Below are positions 1-9,435 of a stretch of 64,000 nt of DNA, piece after piece. The stretch spans positions 4,974,001-5,038,000 of the forward strand of contig CP034537.1 of assembly GCA_004000515.1 (NCBI GenBank). Reading direction: 5' to 3'. This stretch comes from Pseudomonas poae. Its GTDB lineage: Bacteria; Pseudomonadota; Gammaproteobacteria; Pseudomonadales; Pseudomonadaceae. The notes beneath the pieces were generated by a model. That model was not told the origin of the DNA, did no database searches, and saw nothing but the letters and a program-made list of their open reading frames with translations. The position numbers were made by a program, and so were the translations under genes. The stretch's first letter is position 1. Every line of letters starts with the position of its first letter.

Positions 1-579
1 CAGCGCCGTGTGCGCAAACTGCCGGTGTCGTCCTACGACACGCCCACGCCCACCAGTTCCGGCGTGGCCAACTTCGACGAGGTTTCGGTATTCACCGGTC
101 CGCTCGACCGCTATGACTGGAAGATCGTCGGCAAGCAGGAAATGCTGATTCCCTACAACAGCAACAAGATCCTCCAACCGGCCAAGGACGACGCGATCCT
201 CAGCGAACGCTTCCTCAACCCCGACCACATGCGCTGGGAACTGCACCGCGTGTGGGTGATTGAAGGCAACCTGGCCGCCGGCAAACGCCACAGCATGCCC
301 AAGCGTCGCTTCTACGTAGACGAAGACACCTGGATGGCCGTACTTGGCGACAGCTGGGACGCTAACCACCAACTGTGGCGCACCTACTTTCAACTGCCGT
401 ACCTGATGCCGCAATTGCCGGGGTTGGTGCGTGGCTTGTACGGCCAGTATGACCTGCAGACCGGTGCCTGGATGGCCCACAACGTGGTCACCGAAAAACG
501 CGTGCACAACGATGTAGTCGCCCCGTTCCCCGACAGTGACTTCAGCCCGGACGGCCTGGCTGCCGATGGTGTGCGTTGA
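1..579 (+). CDS. DUF1329 family protein, C-terminal part (cut by window start)
   Basis: The frame is open from the first base, so the 5' end lies outside the window; the visible part is about 192 residues. It matches the C-terminal half of DUF1329 proteins, secreted or outer-membrane-associated proteins of unknown function in gamma-proteobacteria (features such as PYNSNK, RWELHRVWVIE and KRRFYVDEDTW). The stop TGA shares its last base with the ATG of the YCF48-like gene, so the two are translationally coupled. In pseudomonads DUF1329 genes commonly sit with DUF1302, YCF48/BNR-like and RND-superfamily exporter genes; the last two follow here and DUF1302 would be expected just upstream. Family assignment is firm; biochemical function is unknown. 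Confidence 0.85.
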   Translation, partial: QRRVRKLPVSSYDTPTPTSSGVANFDEVSVFTGPLDRYDWKIVGKQEMLIPYNSNKILQPAKDDAILSERFLNPDHMRWELHRVWVIEGNLAAGKRHSMPKRRFYVDEDTWMAVLGDSWDANHQLWRTYFQLPYLMPQLPGLVRGLYGQYDLQTGAWMAHNVVTEKRVHNDVVAPFPDSDFSPDGLAADGVR

Positions 580-1620
580 TGCCTCGTTATCCCTTCTGGC
601 TGGCGCTGGGACTGCTCGGCGTGAGCCTGGCAACCCAGGCCGATGAATCGCCGGTCAGCGATGTATTGCTGCGCCCGGCACTCAAGGTCAGCGCGCCGGA
701 GCGAGCGGTGCTGATCGACATCACCCGCGCCGGCAACCGCCTGGTGGCTGTCGGCGAGCGAGGGCTGATTCTGCTCTCGGACGACAACGGCCAACATTGG
801 CACCAAGCCTCGGTACCCGTCAGCGTGAGCTTCACGTCGGTGAGCTTTGCGACGGCCTTGCAAGGCTGGGCAGTCGGGCATGCGGGCGCGGTGCTGCACA
901 CCGTTGATGGGGGTGAGCACTGGACGTTGCAACTGGACGGCAAACTCGCCGCGCAACGGGTGCTCGATGCCGTGCCCGTTGGCAATCAGCAGCAGCTCAA
1001 AGTCGCCCAAGGGTTCGTCGTCGACGGTGCCGACAAACCCTGGCTGGCGGTCAACTTCAGCAACGAGCGCGAAGGCACCGTGGTGGGCGCTTTCGGCCTG
1101 ATCCTGCACACCACGGACGGCGGTGCAACCTGGCAATCCTGGTCGACCGCCTGCCCAATCCGGCAGGCAATCACCTGTACGCAATCGCTGCCCAGGGCCC
1201 GCGCATCTACATCGCTGGCGAGCAGGGCGGCCTGTGGACATCGGCGGACGGCGGCGCAAGTTTCACTCGCTTGAGCGCCCCCTATGACGGCAGTTTTTTG
1301 CCGTCGACCTGGCGCCGGGCGGCGACGTTTTAGTCGCCGGCTTGAAGGGCAACGTTTGGCGCAGCAACGATCAAGGCGGGCACTGGCAAACCGTGAGCAA
1401 TCCGTTCAACAGCAGTGTCATGGCCGCGCGGTCGCTGGGCGGCGCAGACGTGATGCTCGCCGACCAGAGCGGCCATTTGCTGCTCAGCACGCCGGGCGCT
1501 GCTTTGCGTGAGCAAGGGCAGTCGAGCGCCGTGGCGTCCTTTACCCAGACGGCAGACGGCCAATGGATCACGGTAGGCGCTAGGGGCATCCAGCGCGTGG
1601 AACAGGTGAAAGCGCAATGA
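579..1620 (+). CDS. YCF48/BNR-repeat beta-propeller protein, two frameshifts
   Basis: The ATG at 579 overlaps the preceding stop; a signal peptide follows (WLALGLLGVSLATQADE). The protein has repeated propeller blades with the YCF48/BNR signature (GERGLILLSDDNGQHW, GHAGAVLHTVDGGEHW, GAFGLILHTTDGGATW, GEQGGLWTSADGGASF). The frame breaks near 1140-1143, where a G appears to be missing, and at the T-run 1294-1299 (six T where seven restore the frame). With both repaired the product is 347 aa, ending just where the exporter starts. YCF48-like proteins in bacteria accompany DUF1329 and RND exporters; an envelope assembly or accessory role is inferred from that context. The breaks are likely sequencing errors because blade repeats continue without decay. 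Confidence 0.8.
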
Positions 1621-4006
1621 CCGATCTGAGTAATCCCGCGCTACAGAATCTCAAGGCATTCGATCGTCGTTCCGGTTCGCTGGTCGAGCGCGCGCTGTTC
1701 AACCATCGCGGGCTGGTGCTGTGGCTGTGCCTGTTGCTGACCCTCGGCCTGGGCGCCGCGAGCACGCGCCTGGGGCTCAACGCCAGCTTCGAAAAATGAT
1801 CCCCACCGCGCATCCCTATATCGCCAACTACCTGGCCAACCAACAGGAACTCACCGGCCTAGGCAACGCCGTGCGCATCGCCGTCGAAGCGCCGGGCGGT
1901 TCTATCTACGACAAGCACTACCTGGAGTTGCTGGCGCGCCTTAACGACAAAGTGTTCCTGTTACCGGGTGTCGACCGGCCTTTCATGAAGTCGCTGTGGA
2001 CCCCCAACATGCGCTGGATGGCCGTGACCGAAGAGGGCGTGGAGGGCGGCCGAGTGATCCCCGACGTCTACGACGGCTCGCCCGGCAGCCTGGAAACCGT
2101 ACGCCTGAACGCCGCGCGCTCGGGTGAGATCGGCCAGACGATCGCCCTCGACGGCCACTCCAGCCTGATCTTTGTGCCCTTGATGGACATCGACACGCAC
2201 ACCGGCAAGCCGCTGGACTACAGCGCCTTGTCGCAACAACTGGAACAACTGCGCAGTGAGTTCCAGGCCCAGGGCCTGACCTTGCACATCACCGGTTTCG
2301 TCAAAGTGGTAGGCGACCTGATCGAGGGCTTGCGCCAGGTGCTGCTGTTTTTTGCCGCAGCGATCGTGATCGCCACGTTCATGCTCTACATGTTCACCCG
2401 CTGCCTGCGCAGCACTTTGCTGGTAATGGCCTGTTCGCTGGTGGCCGTGGTGTGGCAACTGGGCTTGGTGGCGTTACTCGGGTTTGAGCTTGACCCGTAT
2501 TCGGTGCTGGTGCCGTTTCTGGTGTTGGCCATTGGTATGAGCCACGGCGCGCAGAAAATGAACGGCATCATGCAAGACATCGGGCGTGGCATGCACCGCC
2601 AAGTGGCGGCGCGTTTTACCTTTCGACGCTTGTTCCTCGCCGGCCTCACCGCGTTGTTGTGCGATGCGGTGGGCTTCGGCGTGCTGATGCTGATCGATAT
2701 CAAGGTCATTCAAGACCTGGCGTTGATCGCTAGCATCGGCGTCGCGGTACTGGTGTTTACTAACCTCATCCTGCTACCGATTCTGCTCAGCTATTGCGGG
2801 GTCAGCGTCCGCGCCGCAACCCGCAGCCTGCGCAGTGAAGAGGCCGCCCTGCACGGGCAAAAGCATGCGCTGTGGGCGTTTCTGGATCGCTTCACGCAGC
2901 GCCGTTGGGCGACGGTCACGCTGATCGTCAGCGCATTACTCGGCGGTGGTGGCTGGTGGATCAGCCAACAACTGCAAGTCGGCGACCTCGACGCCGGCGC
3001 GCCCGAGTTGCGTGCCGACTCACGCTACAACCGCGACAACGGGTTTATGGTGGCGCACTACGGCGCCAGCAGCGATGTATTCGCGGTGATCGTGCGCACG
3101 CCCGAGAGTGCTTGTTCCGACTACACCACCCTGATGCGCGTGGATGCGCTGGAGTGGCGCCTGCGTCAACTGCCGGGCGTGGAGGCCACTGCTTCGCTGG
3201 CCAGCCTTAACCGTAGCCTGCTGGTGGGCATGAGCGAAGGCAACCCGAAGTGGTACGACCTGACGCAGAACCAGGCGCTGCTCAATTCGATCACGGGGCG
3301 GGCGCCGCGCGAGCTGTTCAACCAGAGCTGCAACACCCTCACGCTCTACACCTACCTGCGTGACCACAAAGCAGTGACGCTCACGCGTCTGGTGGACGAG
3401 GTGCAAGCGTTCTCCCAGGCCAACGACACGCAGGATGTGAAGTTTTTGCTGGCCGCGGGCAATGCCGGAATCGAGGCCGCGACCAACATCGTGGTCAAGC
3501 AGGCCAACCACGACATGCTCTATTGGGTGTACGGCGCGGTGATCGTGCTGTGCCTGCTGACTTTCCGTTCGGTGGCGGCGGTGGTCTGCGTGATTCTTCC
3601 CCTGATGCTCACTTCGATTTTGTGCGAAGTGCTGATGGTGTGGCTGGGCATCGGCGTCAAGGTCGCGACCCTGCCAGTGATTGCATTGGGCGTGGGCATC
3701 GGCGTGGATTACGCGCTGTATGTGATGAGCATTTTGCTGGCGCGACGCAAGGCCGGGGACAGCCTGTCCCAGGCGTATTACCAAGCGCTGCTGTTTACCG
3801 GAAAAGTAGTGATGTTGACCGGCGTGACCCTGGCAGTCGGCGTCGCCACCTGGGCGTTTTCGCCGATCAAGTTCCAGGCCGACATGGGCATTCTGCTGGC
3901 GTTCATGTTTGTGCTTAACATGGTCGGCGCGTTGGTGCTGCTGCCGGCCCTGGCGCACTTCCTGCTGCCCGCGCCGGCAGCGGTTGACTCTTTAAACACA
4001 CGATAA
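1617..4006 (+). CDS. RND-superfamily (MMPL-type) exporter, one frameshift
   Basis: The ATG overlaps the previous stop (ATGA). The repaired product is about 796 aa: one N-terminal membrane helix around residues 35-55, a periplasmic loop, a block of five or six helices (FFAAAIVIATFML, VLVPFLVLAIGMSHGAQKM, LTALLCDAVGFGVLML), a second loop and a second helix block (LPVIALGVGIGVDYALYVMS). That two-fold layout is typical of COG1033 predicted exporters rather than AcrB pumps. The frame breaks at the A-run 1792-1796 (five A; six give GLNASFEKMIPTAHPY). Coupled to the DUF1329/YCF48 genes, it probably moves a hydrophobic compound or lipid across the envelope; the substrate cannot be read from the sequence. 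Confidence 0.85.
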
Positions 4007-4025
4007 CAACAACAGGAAAAGCCTC

Positions 4026-5255
4026 ATGAGTCAGTTCACGCAAGCCGTACCCGTGCCGCGTCGGCGCGGTTCGGGCGCATTGTTGTTGCTTGGTAGTTGC
4101 TTGCCGGTGCTGGGTGGCGTGTTGATCGCGCCGGTGTTGCCGCGTATCGCCGAACACTTCGCTGGTACGGCCAATGTCGGCGTGATGGTGCCCATCGTGC
4201 TGACATTGCCGGCGCTGATGATCGCGCTGTTTTCGCCCTTCGCCGGCTGGCTCTCCGACCGCATTGGACGCAAGCGCCTGCTGGTTTTGGCGATGCTGTT
4301 GTATGGCATCTGCGGGCCGCTGCCGTTGCTGCTGGATGACCTCAACGTGATCCTGCTCAGCCGTGCCGGATTGGGGCTTGCAGAGGCGGCAATCATGACC
4401 TGTTGCACGGCGCTGATCGGTGACTACTACGACGGACGCGAGCGCGTGCAATTGCTCTCATGGCAGACCATCGTCACGTCGCTCTCGGCCACCGCATTTT
4501 TCATGCTCGGCGGGCTAATCGGCGAGCACGGCTGGCGCGTGCCGTTTGCGCTGTACATCGTCGGCCTGGTGTTTGCGCCGCTGATGCATCTGGCGTTGAG
4601 CGAGCCTCTGCGCCGCGCCAGTGCGGTGGTTCAAGCGCAACAGCCCCGCGAGTTTCCGCTGCGTTCGTTGTCGGTGATTTGTGCCATGACGATTCTCGTC
4701 GCGCTGGGCTTTTTTATCGTACCGGTACAAACCGGTTTCCTGCTGGAACACATCGGCATCGACTCGCCGCAGCGCATTGGCATGGCGATTGGGCTGGGCC
4801 ATTCGGCAGTGTTTCTCGGTGCGCTGCTGTTTCGCCGTCTGAGTCGATTCGGGCCGGGGTTGCTGCTGGCACTGGGGTTTCTGATCTCCGGCGCCGGCAT
4901 CCTGATGCTGGCCAATGCGGCGGACTACCGCACGGTCATCCTCGCGGTGATGGTCAACGGATTAGGCGGTGGCCTGGCGTTACCCACGGTGCTGAGTTGG
5001 GCGCTGTCGACCTTGAGCATCGAGCACCGTGGCAAGGGCACCGGCCTGTTCAACGCGGGGTTTTTCGGCGGTCAGTTTGCCAGCCCTTTGTTGGTGATGG
5101 CGCTGTCCGGCGTGGCGGACGGCCGTGTCGGCGCAGTGGCGCTGGTGGGCTGGGGGCTGTTGCTGGCAGCGCTGGTGTCGCTGATTGCCCCGGCCATTGC
5201 GGGCAAGCGCCTGCTGGACCCGATTCAGGTCGCCGACGATTTAGTGCTGCATTGA
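4026..5255 (+). CDS. MFS transporter
   Basis: Intact 409-residue protein with about twelve membrane segments. The major facilitator motif between helices 2 and 3 is clear (GWLSDRIGRKRLL, around residue 75), and a second-half counterpart is seen near TVLSWALSTLSIEHRGKGTG. A GGAAAA ribosome site lies about seven bases before ATG. It begins 19 bases after the exporter gene and is followed 35 bases later by the FAH-family hydrolase, so all are probably co-transcribed. The sequence fits proton-driven drug or metabolite transporters; given the two hydrolases downstream, uptake or export of the compound those enzymes act on is a reasonable inference. The substrate is not identifiable. Confidence 0.85.
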   Translation: MSQFTQAVPVPRRRGSGALLLLGSCLPVLGGVLIAPVLPRIAEHFAGTANVGVMVPIVLTLPALMIALFSPFAGWLSDRIGRKRLLVLAMLLYGICGPLPLLLDDLNVILLSRAGLGLAEAAIMTCCTALIGDYYDGRERVQLLSWQTIVTSLSATAFFMLGGLIGEHGWRVPFALYIVGLVFAPLMHLALSEPLRRASAVVQAQQPREFPLRSLSVICAMTILVALGFFIVPVQTGFLLEHIGIDSPQRIGMAIGLGHSAVFLGALLFRRLSRFGPGLLLALGFLISGAGILMLANAADYRTVILAVMVNGLGGGLALPTVLSWALSTLSIEHRGKGTGLFNAGFFGGQFASPLLVMALSGVADGRVGAVALVGWGLLLAALVSLIAPAIAGKRLLDPIQVADDLVLH

Positions 5256-5290
5256 CGCGACCGCTGTTTTCCCTTTAGAAGGAAGCTTTG

Positions 5291-6267
5291 ATGAAACTCG
5301 CTACGTTAAAAAATGGTCAGCGCGACGGCCAGTTGGTGGTGGTCGCCCGGGACTTGCGCCAGGCCGTGATCGCGCAGCCCTTTGCAACTTTACAACAGGC
5401 TCTGGAAAACTGGGCGCTGGCCGAACCGGTGTTGAGCCAGCAGTATCAGGCACTCAATCTGGGCAAGGCGACCGAGGCGTTTGCCTTCGACCCGACCTTC
5501 ACCGCTGCACCGCTGCCGCGTGCTTACCAATGGTGTGACGGTTCAGCATTTCTCAATCACGCGCACCTGCTACAAAAGCGTTCGATCTGGCGCCGATGAA
5601 AGACGAGCGCACCCCGCTGATGTACCAGGGGGCCAGCGATGACTTTCTCGGGCCTTGCGACGATGTGCGGTTGCCGGACGTGAACCACAACATCGATTTC
5701 GAGGGCGAATTCGCGGTGATCGTCGACGAGGTGCCGATGGGCTGCCCCGCTGAACAGGCGTTGCAATACGTGCGGCTGGTGTTGCTGGTCAACGACGTAA
5801 GCCTGCGCGGGTTTCTGCTGCATGAAGTCAGCACCGGTTTCGGCTTTTGCAGGCCAAGCCCTCATCTAGTTTTTTCGCCGGTGGCCGTCACTCCGCATGC
5901 GCTCGGCGATGCCTGGCGCGACGGGCGGGTGTGCCTGCCGTTGAGCGTGAGTTGGAACCAGGCATGGTTCGGTTCGCCCAACGGTGCCGAAATGAGCTTC
6001 AGCTTTGCCGACCTGATCGCCCACGCCGCCCGTACCCGGCGCCTGCGGGCCGGGACCATCATTGGCTCGGGCACCGTGTCCAATGTCGACCGCACTGTGG
6101 GCTCGGCGTGCATCAGCGAACGCCGCGCCATCGAGATGATCGAGCAGGGAAAGCCGTTGACGGGGTTCATGAATTTTGGAGACCGGATTCGCATCGAGGC
6201 GCTGGACGCAGAGGGCCAGTCGGTGTTCGGCGCGATTGACCAACGCGTAGTGGAGGCCCTGTCATGA
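5291..6267 (+). CDS. Fumarylacetoacetate hydrolase family protein, three indels
   Basis: The start is ATG 5291 after AAGGAAG. Repaired length is 325 aa. The C-terminal two thirds is the FAH fold: metal-ligand region IDFEGEFAVIVDE, then GSGTVSNVD and a C-terminal FGDRIRIEALD. Three length errors are visible: A-run 5574-5577 (needs five A, giving QKAFDLAPMKDER), T-run 5845-5848 (needs five T) and T-run 5870-5875 (needs five T). The last two compensate, so residues between them are misread in the plain translation; the corrected stretch reads GFGFLQAKPSSSFSPVAV, the usual family sequence. FAH-family enzymes cleave C-C bonds or decarboxylate acylpyruvate-type intermediates in aromatic degradation. 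The stop overlaps the ATG of the cyclase gene, suggesting consecutive pathway steps. Confidence 0.85.
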
Positions 6268-7055
6268 GCACGCGTAAACGCCGCTTGGTAGACCTGTCCG
6301 TCGCCCTCGAAAACAACCCTTACACCGACCCGCCACCGTTACTGCCGCAGATCGACTACATGGACCACCAGGCCGGTATCGATGAGCTGCTGGCGATGTT
6401 CCCCGGCTTGAACATCAACGACATGCCTGGCCGGGAAGCCTGGGCAGCCGAACGCCTGAACATCACCACCCACAGCGGCACGCACATGGACGCACCTTGG
6501 CACTATGCGTCCACCACAGACGGTGGCAAGCCGGCCTATGGCATTGACGAACTGCCGCTGGATTGGTGTTTGCGACCAGGGGTGAAGCTGGATTTTCGGC
6601 ACTTACCTGACGGGCATGTAGTGACCGCTGCTGAGATCGAAACTGAGCTCAAACGTATTGAATATGTGCTGCAACCGTTGGACATCGTGCTGGTGAACAC
6701 CCGGGCGGGTGCGTTGTTCGGGCAACCGGGTTACCTTGATGCGGGCGTTGGCATTGGCCGTGAGGGCACACTGTATCTGTTGGAGCGCGGTGTGCGCGTG
6801 GTGGGTACCGACGCCTGGAGTTGGGACGCGCCGTTCAGCCATACACGTGCGCGCTTTGCTGCTACAGGGGATAGTTCTCTAATCTGGGAAGGGCACAAGG
6901 CTGGGCGCGATATTGGCTACGGGCAGATGGAAAAACTCGCCAATCTCGACCTACTGCCTGCTCATGGTTTCGAGGTGTCGTGTTTCCCCTATAAAATCAA
7001 ACGCGCCTCGGCAGGTTTTGTTCGGGCGGTTGCGATCTTTGAGGAGTGTCTGTGA
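6264..7055 (+). CDS. Cyclase-family metal-dependent hydrolase (kynurenine formamidase-like)
   Basis: Intact 263-residue protein whose ATG overlaps the FAH stop by four bases. The signature HSGTHMDAPWH (His70, His74, Asp76) is the metal-binding motif of the cyclase / kynurenine formamidase family (PF04199). Other members hydrolyse N-formylkynurenine, isatin or other cyclic amides and lactones. It is the last gene of the + strand run. No kynurenine-pathway partners (tryptophan dioxygenase, kynureninase) are visible, so I do not call it KynB. With the FAH-family enzyme and MFS transporter it probably degrades a ring compound; the substrate is unknown. Confidence 0.85.
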   Translation: MSTRKRRLVDLSVALENNPYTDPPPLLPQIDYMDHQAGIDELLAMFPGLNINDMPGREAWAAERLNITTHSGTHMDAPWHYASTTDGGKPAYGIDELPLDWCLRPGVKLDFRHLPDGHVVTAAEIETELKRIEYVLQPLDIVLVNTRAGALFGQPGYLDAGVGIGREGTLYLLERGVRVVGTDAWSWDAPFSHTRARFAATGDSSLIWEGHKAGRDIGYGQMEKLANLDLLPAHGFEVSCFPYKIKRASAGFVRAVAIFEECL

Positions 7056-7173
7056 GGGGGGTAGGGTAGGGGCAGGGTGATTTCCAGCCCTTGCGCTTGC
7101 GCTTCTGAGTCGCTTGACGTGACCCCAATCGTTAACGATCGTGTGCTGATTGACCCCTGTGTTGGTCGAATTA

Positions 7174-7209
7174 TATAACTAAACTAAATGACTATTTAGT
7201 TTAGTTATA
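7174..7209. repeat. Perfect AT-rich inverted repeat, 16-bp arms
   Basis: The arms TATAACTAAACTAAAT (7174-7189) and its exact reverse complement (7194-7209) flank a four-base loop GACT. It lies between the 3' ends of the cyclase gene (+) and the DUF4019 gene (-), in a local AT island unlike the GC-rich surroundings. It may be a bidirectional terminator lacking the usual GC stem, or the scar of a foreign element. No protein gene was seen in 7056-7235. Confidence 0.6.
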
Positions 7210-7235
7210 ATTATATTGAATATAAAGCGGGTAGG

Positions 7236-7727
7236 TCAGGGCGCTTTCGAGTCACTGCCGCCCACACTCAGGATGCGTTTATTCACGGAATAACCCGCCA
7301 CGCGCCATTGGCTACCGTCTTCACGCAACACGACCTTTTCGGTTGCAGGCCCAGTAGAAAAGGTCGAAATACACTCCACGATTGCATAACGTCCGGCCGG
7401 CGCGTCAGGCATCTGGGTAGTAAACCCGATATGCGCGGAATTACGCTCCACAAATGCGCCGAGCCCAAAGCGCATGGCATTGATGCCATGAGTCCAGACC
7501 ACCTCGGAAGTCGATTCCTTGAGCGACGGACTGGAGACCGCCCAGGTCTGATCGACGTGGCCTGAATCCAGCAAGCGCAAAAACTCGACCGTGGCATTGA
7601 ATACCTGACGCTGTTCTTGTTCAGTCGCGGGCTCGGACGCCAGTACCTTAGGCGGCGTTTTGTTGAAGCTGACATCACAGCCTGGCAGCAGCAGCAATGA
7701 GAAAAGCACAGCGCAGAGTTGCTTCAT
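7236..7727 (-). CDS. DUF4019 domain lipoprotein
   Basis: The 163-residue product begins with a lipoprotein signal (MKQLCAVLFSLLLLPGC), with lipobox LPGC at residues 14-17, so it is expected to be anchored in the envelope. The rest matches DUF4019: a helix region EFLRLLDSGHVDQTW and a strand region TEKVVLREDGSQWRVAGYSV. GGAGG stands about seven bases before ATG. It is a single gene between the cyclase cluster (convergent) and the dsd locus (divergent). DUF4019 proteins are small secreted proteins of unknown function. Confidence 0.8.
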   Translation of the reverse strand: MKQLCAVLFSLLLLPGCDVSFNKTPPKVLASEPATEQEQRQVFNATVEFLRLLDSGHVDQTWAVSSPSLKESTSEVVWTHGINAMRFGLGAFVERNSAHIGFTTQMPDAPAGRYAIVECISTFSTGPATEKVVLREDGSQWRVAGYSVNKRILSVGGSDSKAP

Positions 7728-7851
7728 GCAAAACCTCCAAGGGGGGTGACGTCCATGCAGCGAGTAAAGATGAAGATCACCAAGATCGCCATTGGCTGAG
7801 GTTTGAGTGAGAGAGTGAGATTGAAATCTGCTGGGGACTGGCCGTGAATGT

Positions 7852-7883
7852 GTAATACGATATTACGCATAATGTATATTATG
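7852..7883. promoter_or_regulatory. Two adjacent palindromes in the dsdX upstream region
   Basis: GTAATACGATATTAC (7852-7866, six-base arms, three-base centre) is followed at once by CATAATGTATATTATG (7868-7883, six-base arms). They lie in the 322-base gap between the divergent DUF4019 gene and dsdX, about 170-200 bases before the dsdX ATG. The rest of the gap (7728-8049) shows no gene. The spacing and dyad form suit a LysR-type regulator such as DsdC, encoded at the end of this locus; that link is inference. Confidence 0.45.
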
Positions 7884-8049
7884 TTAAATCGTGTAAATGC
7901 TTTATCCCCTCCAAACACCAACCTGCTCCTCATTAGTGACGAAGCATCATCTACCCCCTGAGGAATCATCGTTTGTCCCCGCTACGGCGCTGAAATCTAA
8001 TCCATCGCAAATAACTAACAAAAACGACCGCGATGGAGCAGATTCAAAC

Positions 8050-9391
8050 ATGACCCCTACGTATTCCTTGTTGACCTTGGGCGCTTCGATCCTTTTGATC
8101 GTCGTGCTGATCGGTAAATTCCGTGTCCATCCGTTCCTGTCGCTCATCGCAGCGAGCCTGCTTGTGGGCGTTGGGACAGGCATGGCGCCAACGGCAATCA
8201 TCTCGGCATTTGAAAAGGCATGGGCAGCACGCTCGGGTTCCTTGCCGGCATCATTGGTCTAGGCAGTATTCTCGGCAAGCTCCTTGAAGAATCTGGCGGC
8301 GCCAAGCGCATTGCGACGACGCTCTTGAACGTGTTGGGTGAAAAAATGCGTCTTGGGCCATGATGCTGGTCGGGTTCATCGCCGGTATTCCGGTGTTCTT
8401 CGAGGTTGGATTTGTCCTCCTTATTCCGCTGATTTACGTTGTCGCCCGCCAAACCCGCATCAACGTGTTGTACCTCGGCGTACCGTTGGCCACTTCGCTG
8501 ATGGTGGTTCATTGCGTTCTCCCTCCGCATCCGGCTGCCACGGCCATCACCGGGATGCTGAATGCCGACATTGGCAAGGTGATTCTCTACGGGCTTATCG
8601 TCGGCCTGCCGACGGCTGTGATTGCCGGGCCAATCTGGGTAAAACTGACCTGCGCTCGGCAGGCACCCGAGGGTCAGGCGCTGTTCCTGGCCGCCCGTAG
8701 CGATGTGGTCATCGACGACAGTCAGGCACCCAGTTTCGGTATTGCGATGGTAACGGTGCTGTTGCCGTTGGCCCTGATGGTCGGCAAGACACTGGCCGCG
8801 CCTTTATTAGCGAAAAACCCGATGGCGCTGGAGTGGGTCTCGTTCATCGGTAACCCGCTGATTGCGCTCGCGCTGTCGATTTGTTTTGCGTACTGGTCCC
8901 TTGGACTGCGACGCGGACTGGGCATGAGCGCCCTCCTCGATCTGACCAACCGTTGCTTCCCGCCATTGGCAGGCATTCTCCTGGTAATTGGCGCCGGCGG
9001 CGCGTTCAACGACATGCTGGTCGGCAGTGGCATTGGCAAGGTACTGGCGGACGTGCTGGGACAGTCGCACATCAATCCGATCATTTTGGCGTGGCTGATC
9101 GCTGGCTTGATGCACTTCGCTATCGGCTCCGCCACGGTCGCCATGATCAGTACGGCCGGCATGGTGCTGCCAATCCTGGGTCAGCACCCCGAATACAGCC
9201 CAGAGATCCTTGTGATTGCCATTGGCGCAGGTGCGATTGGCTGGACGCATGTCACCGACTCTGCGTTCTGGGTGGTGAAGGAGTACCTGGGTATTTCCTT
9301 GTCCGAGGCCGTCAAGAAATTCACCGGCGCCACCATCCTCGCCTCCTCCGTGGCGCTGGTATTTACCCTGATACTTTCCAGATTTGTGTGA
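8050..9391 (+). CDS. dsdX: D-serine permease DsdX (GntP family), two frameshifts
   Basis: GntP-family proton symporter with about twelve membrane helices; repaired length 447 aa, close to the 445 of E. coli DsdX. Family segments include [20 protein letters not shown] and [19 protein letters not shown] chose ATG 8050 ([10 protein letters not shown]) because upstream codons in that frame lack membrane character. Breaks are at A-run 8213-8216 (five A restores [16 protein letters not shown]) and A-run 8341-8346 (seven A restores [14 protein letters not shown]). GntP alone could mean gluconate transport; D-serine is chosen because dsdA and a DsdC-like regulator follow directly on the same strand. 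DsdX imports D-serine for deamination by DsdA. Confidence 0.85.
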
Positions 9392-9435
9392 TGAACCGCC
9401 CCTCTCCACCCACCACTTTTCGCAAGGGAATCCCC

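Noticed and set aside
3020..3958. Long minus-strand frame of 312 codons opposite the RND-superfamily exporter
   Set aside because: His/Gln/Arg-rich composition typical of antisense frames in GC-rich genes, no family match and no ribosome site; the plus strand is a clear membrane transporter.
7897..8049. Upstream extension of dsdX to 7897
   Set aside because: The 51 extra codons are hydrophilic and unlike GntP proteins; ATG 8050 gives the family N-terminus.
8050..9391. Gluconate permease as the function of the GntP-family gene
   Set aside because: No gluconate kinase or related genes are near, while D-serine dehydratase and a DsdC-like regulator follow directly.
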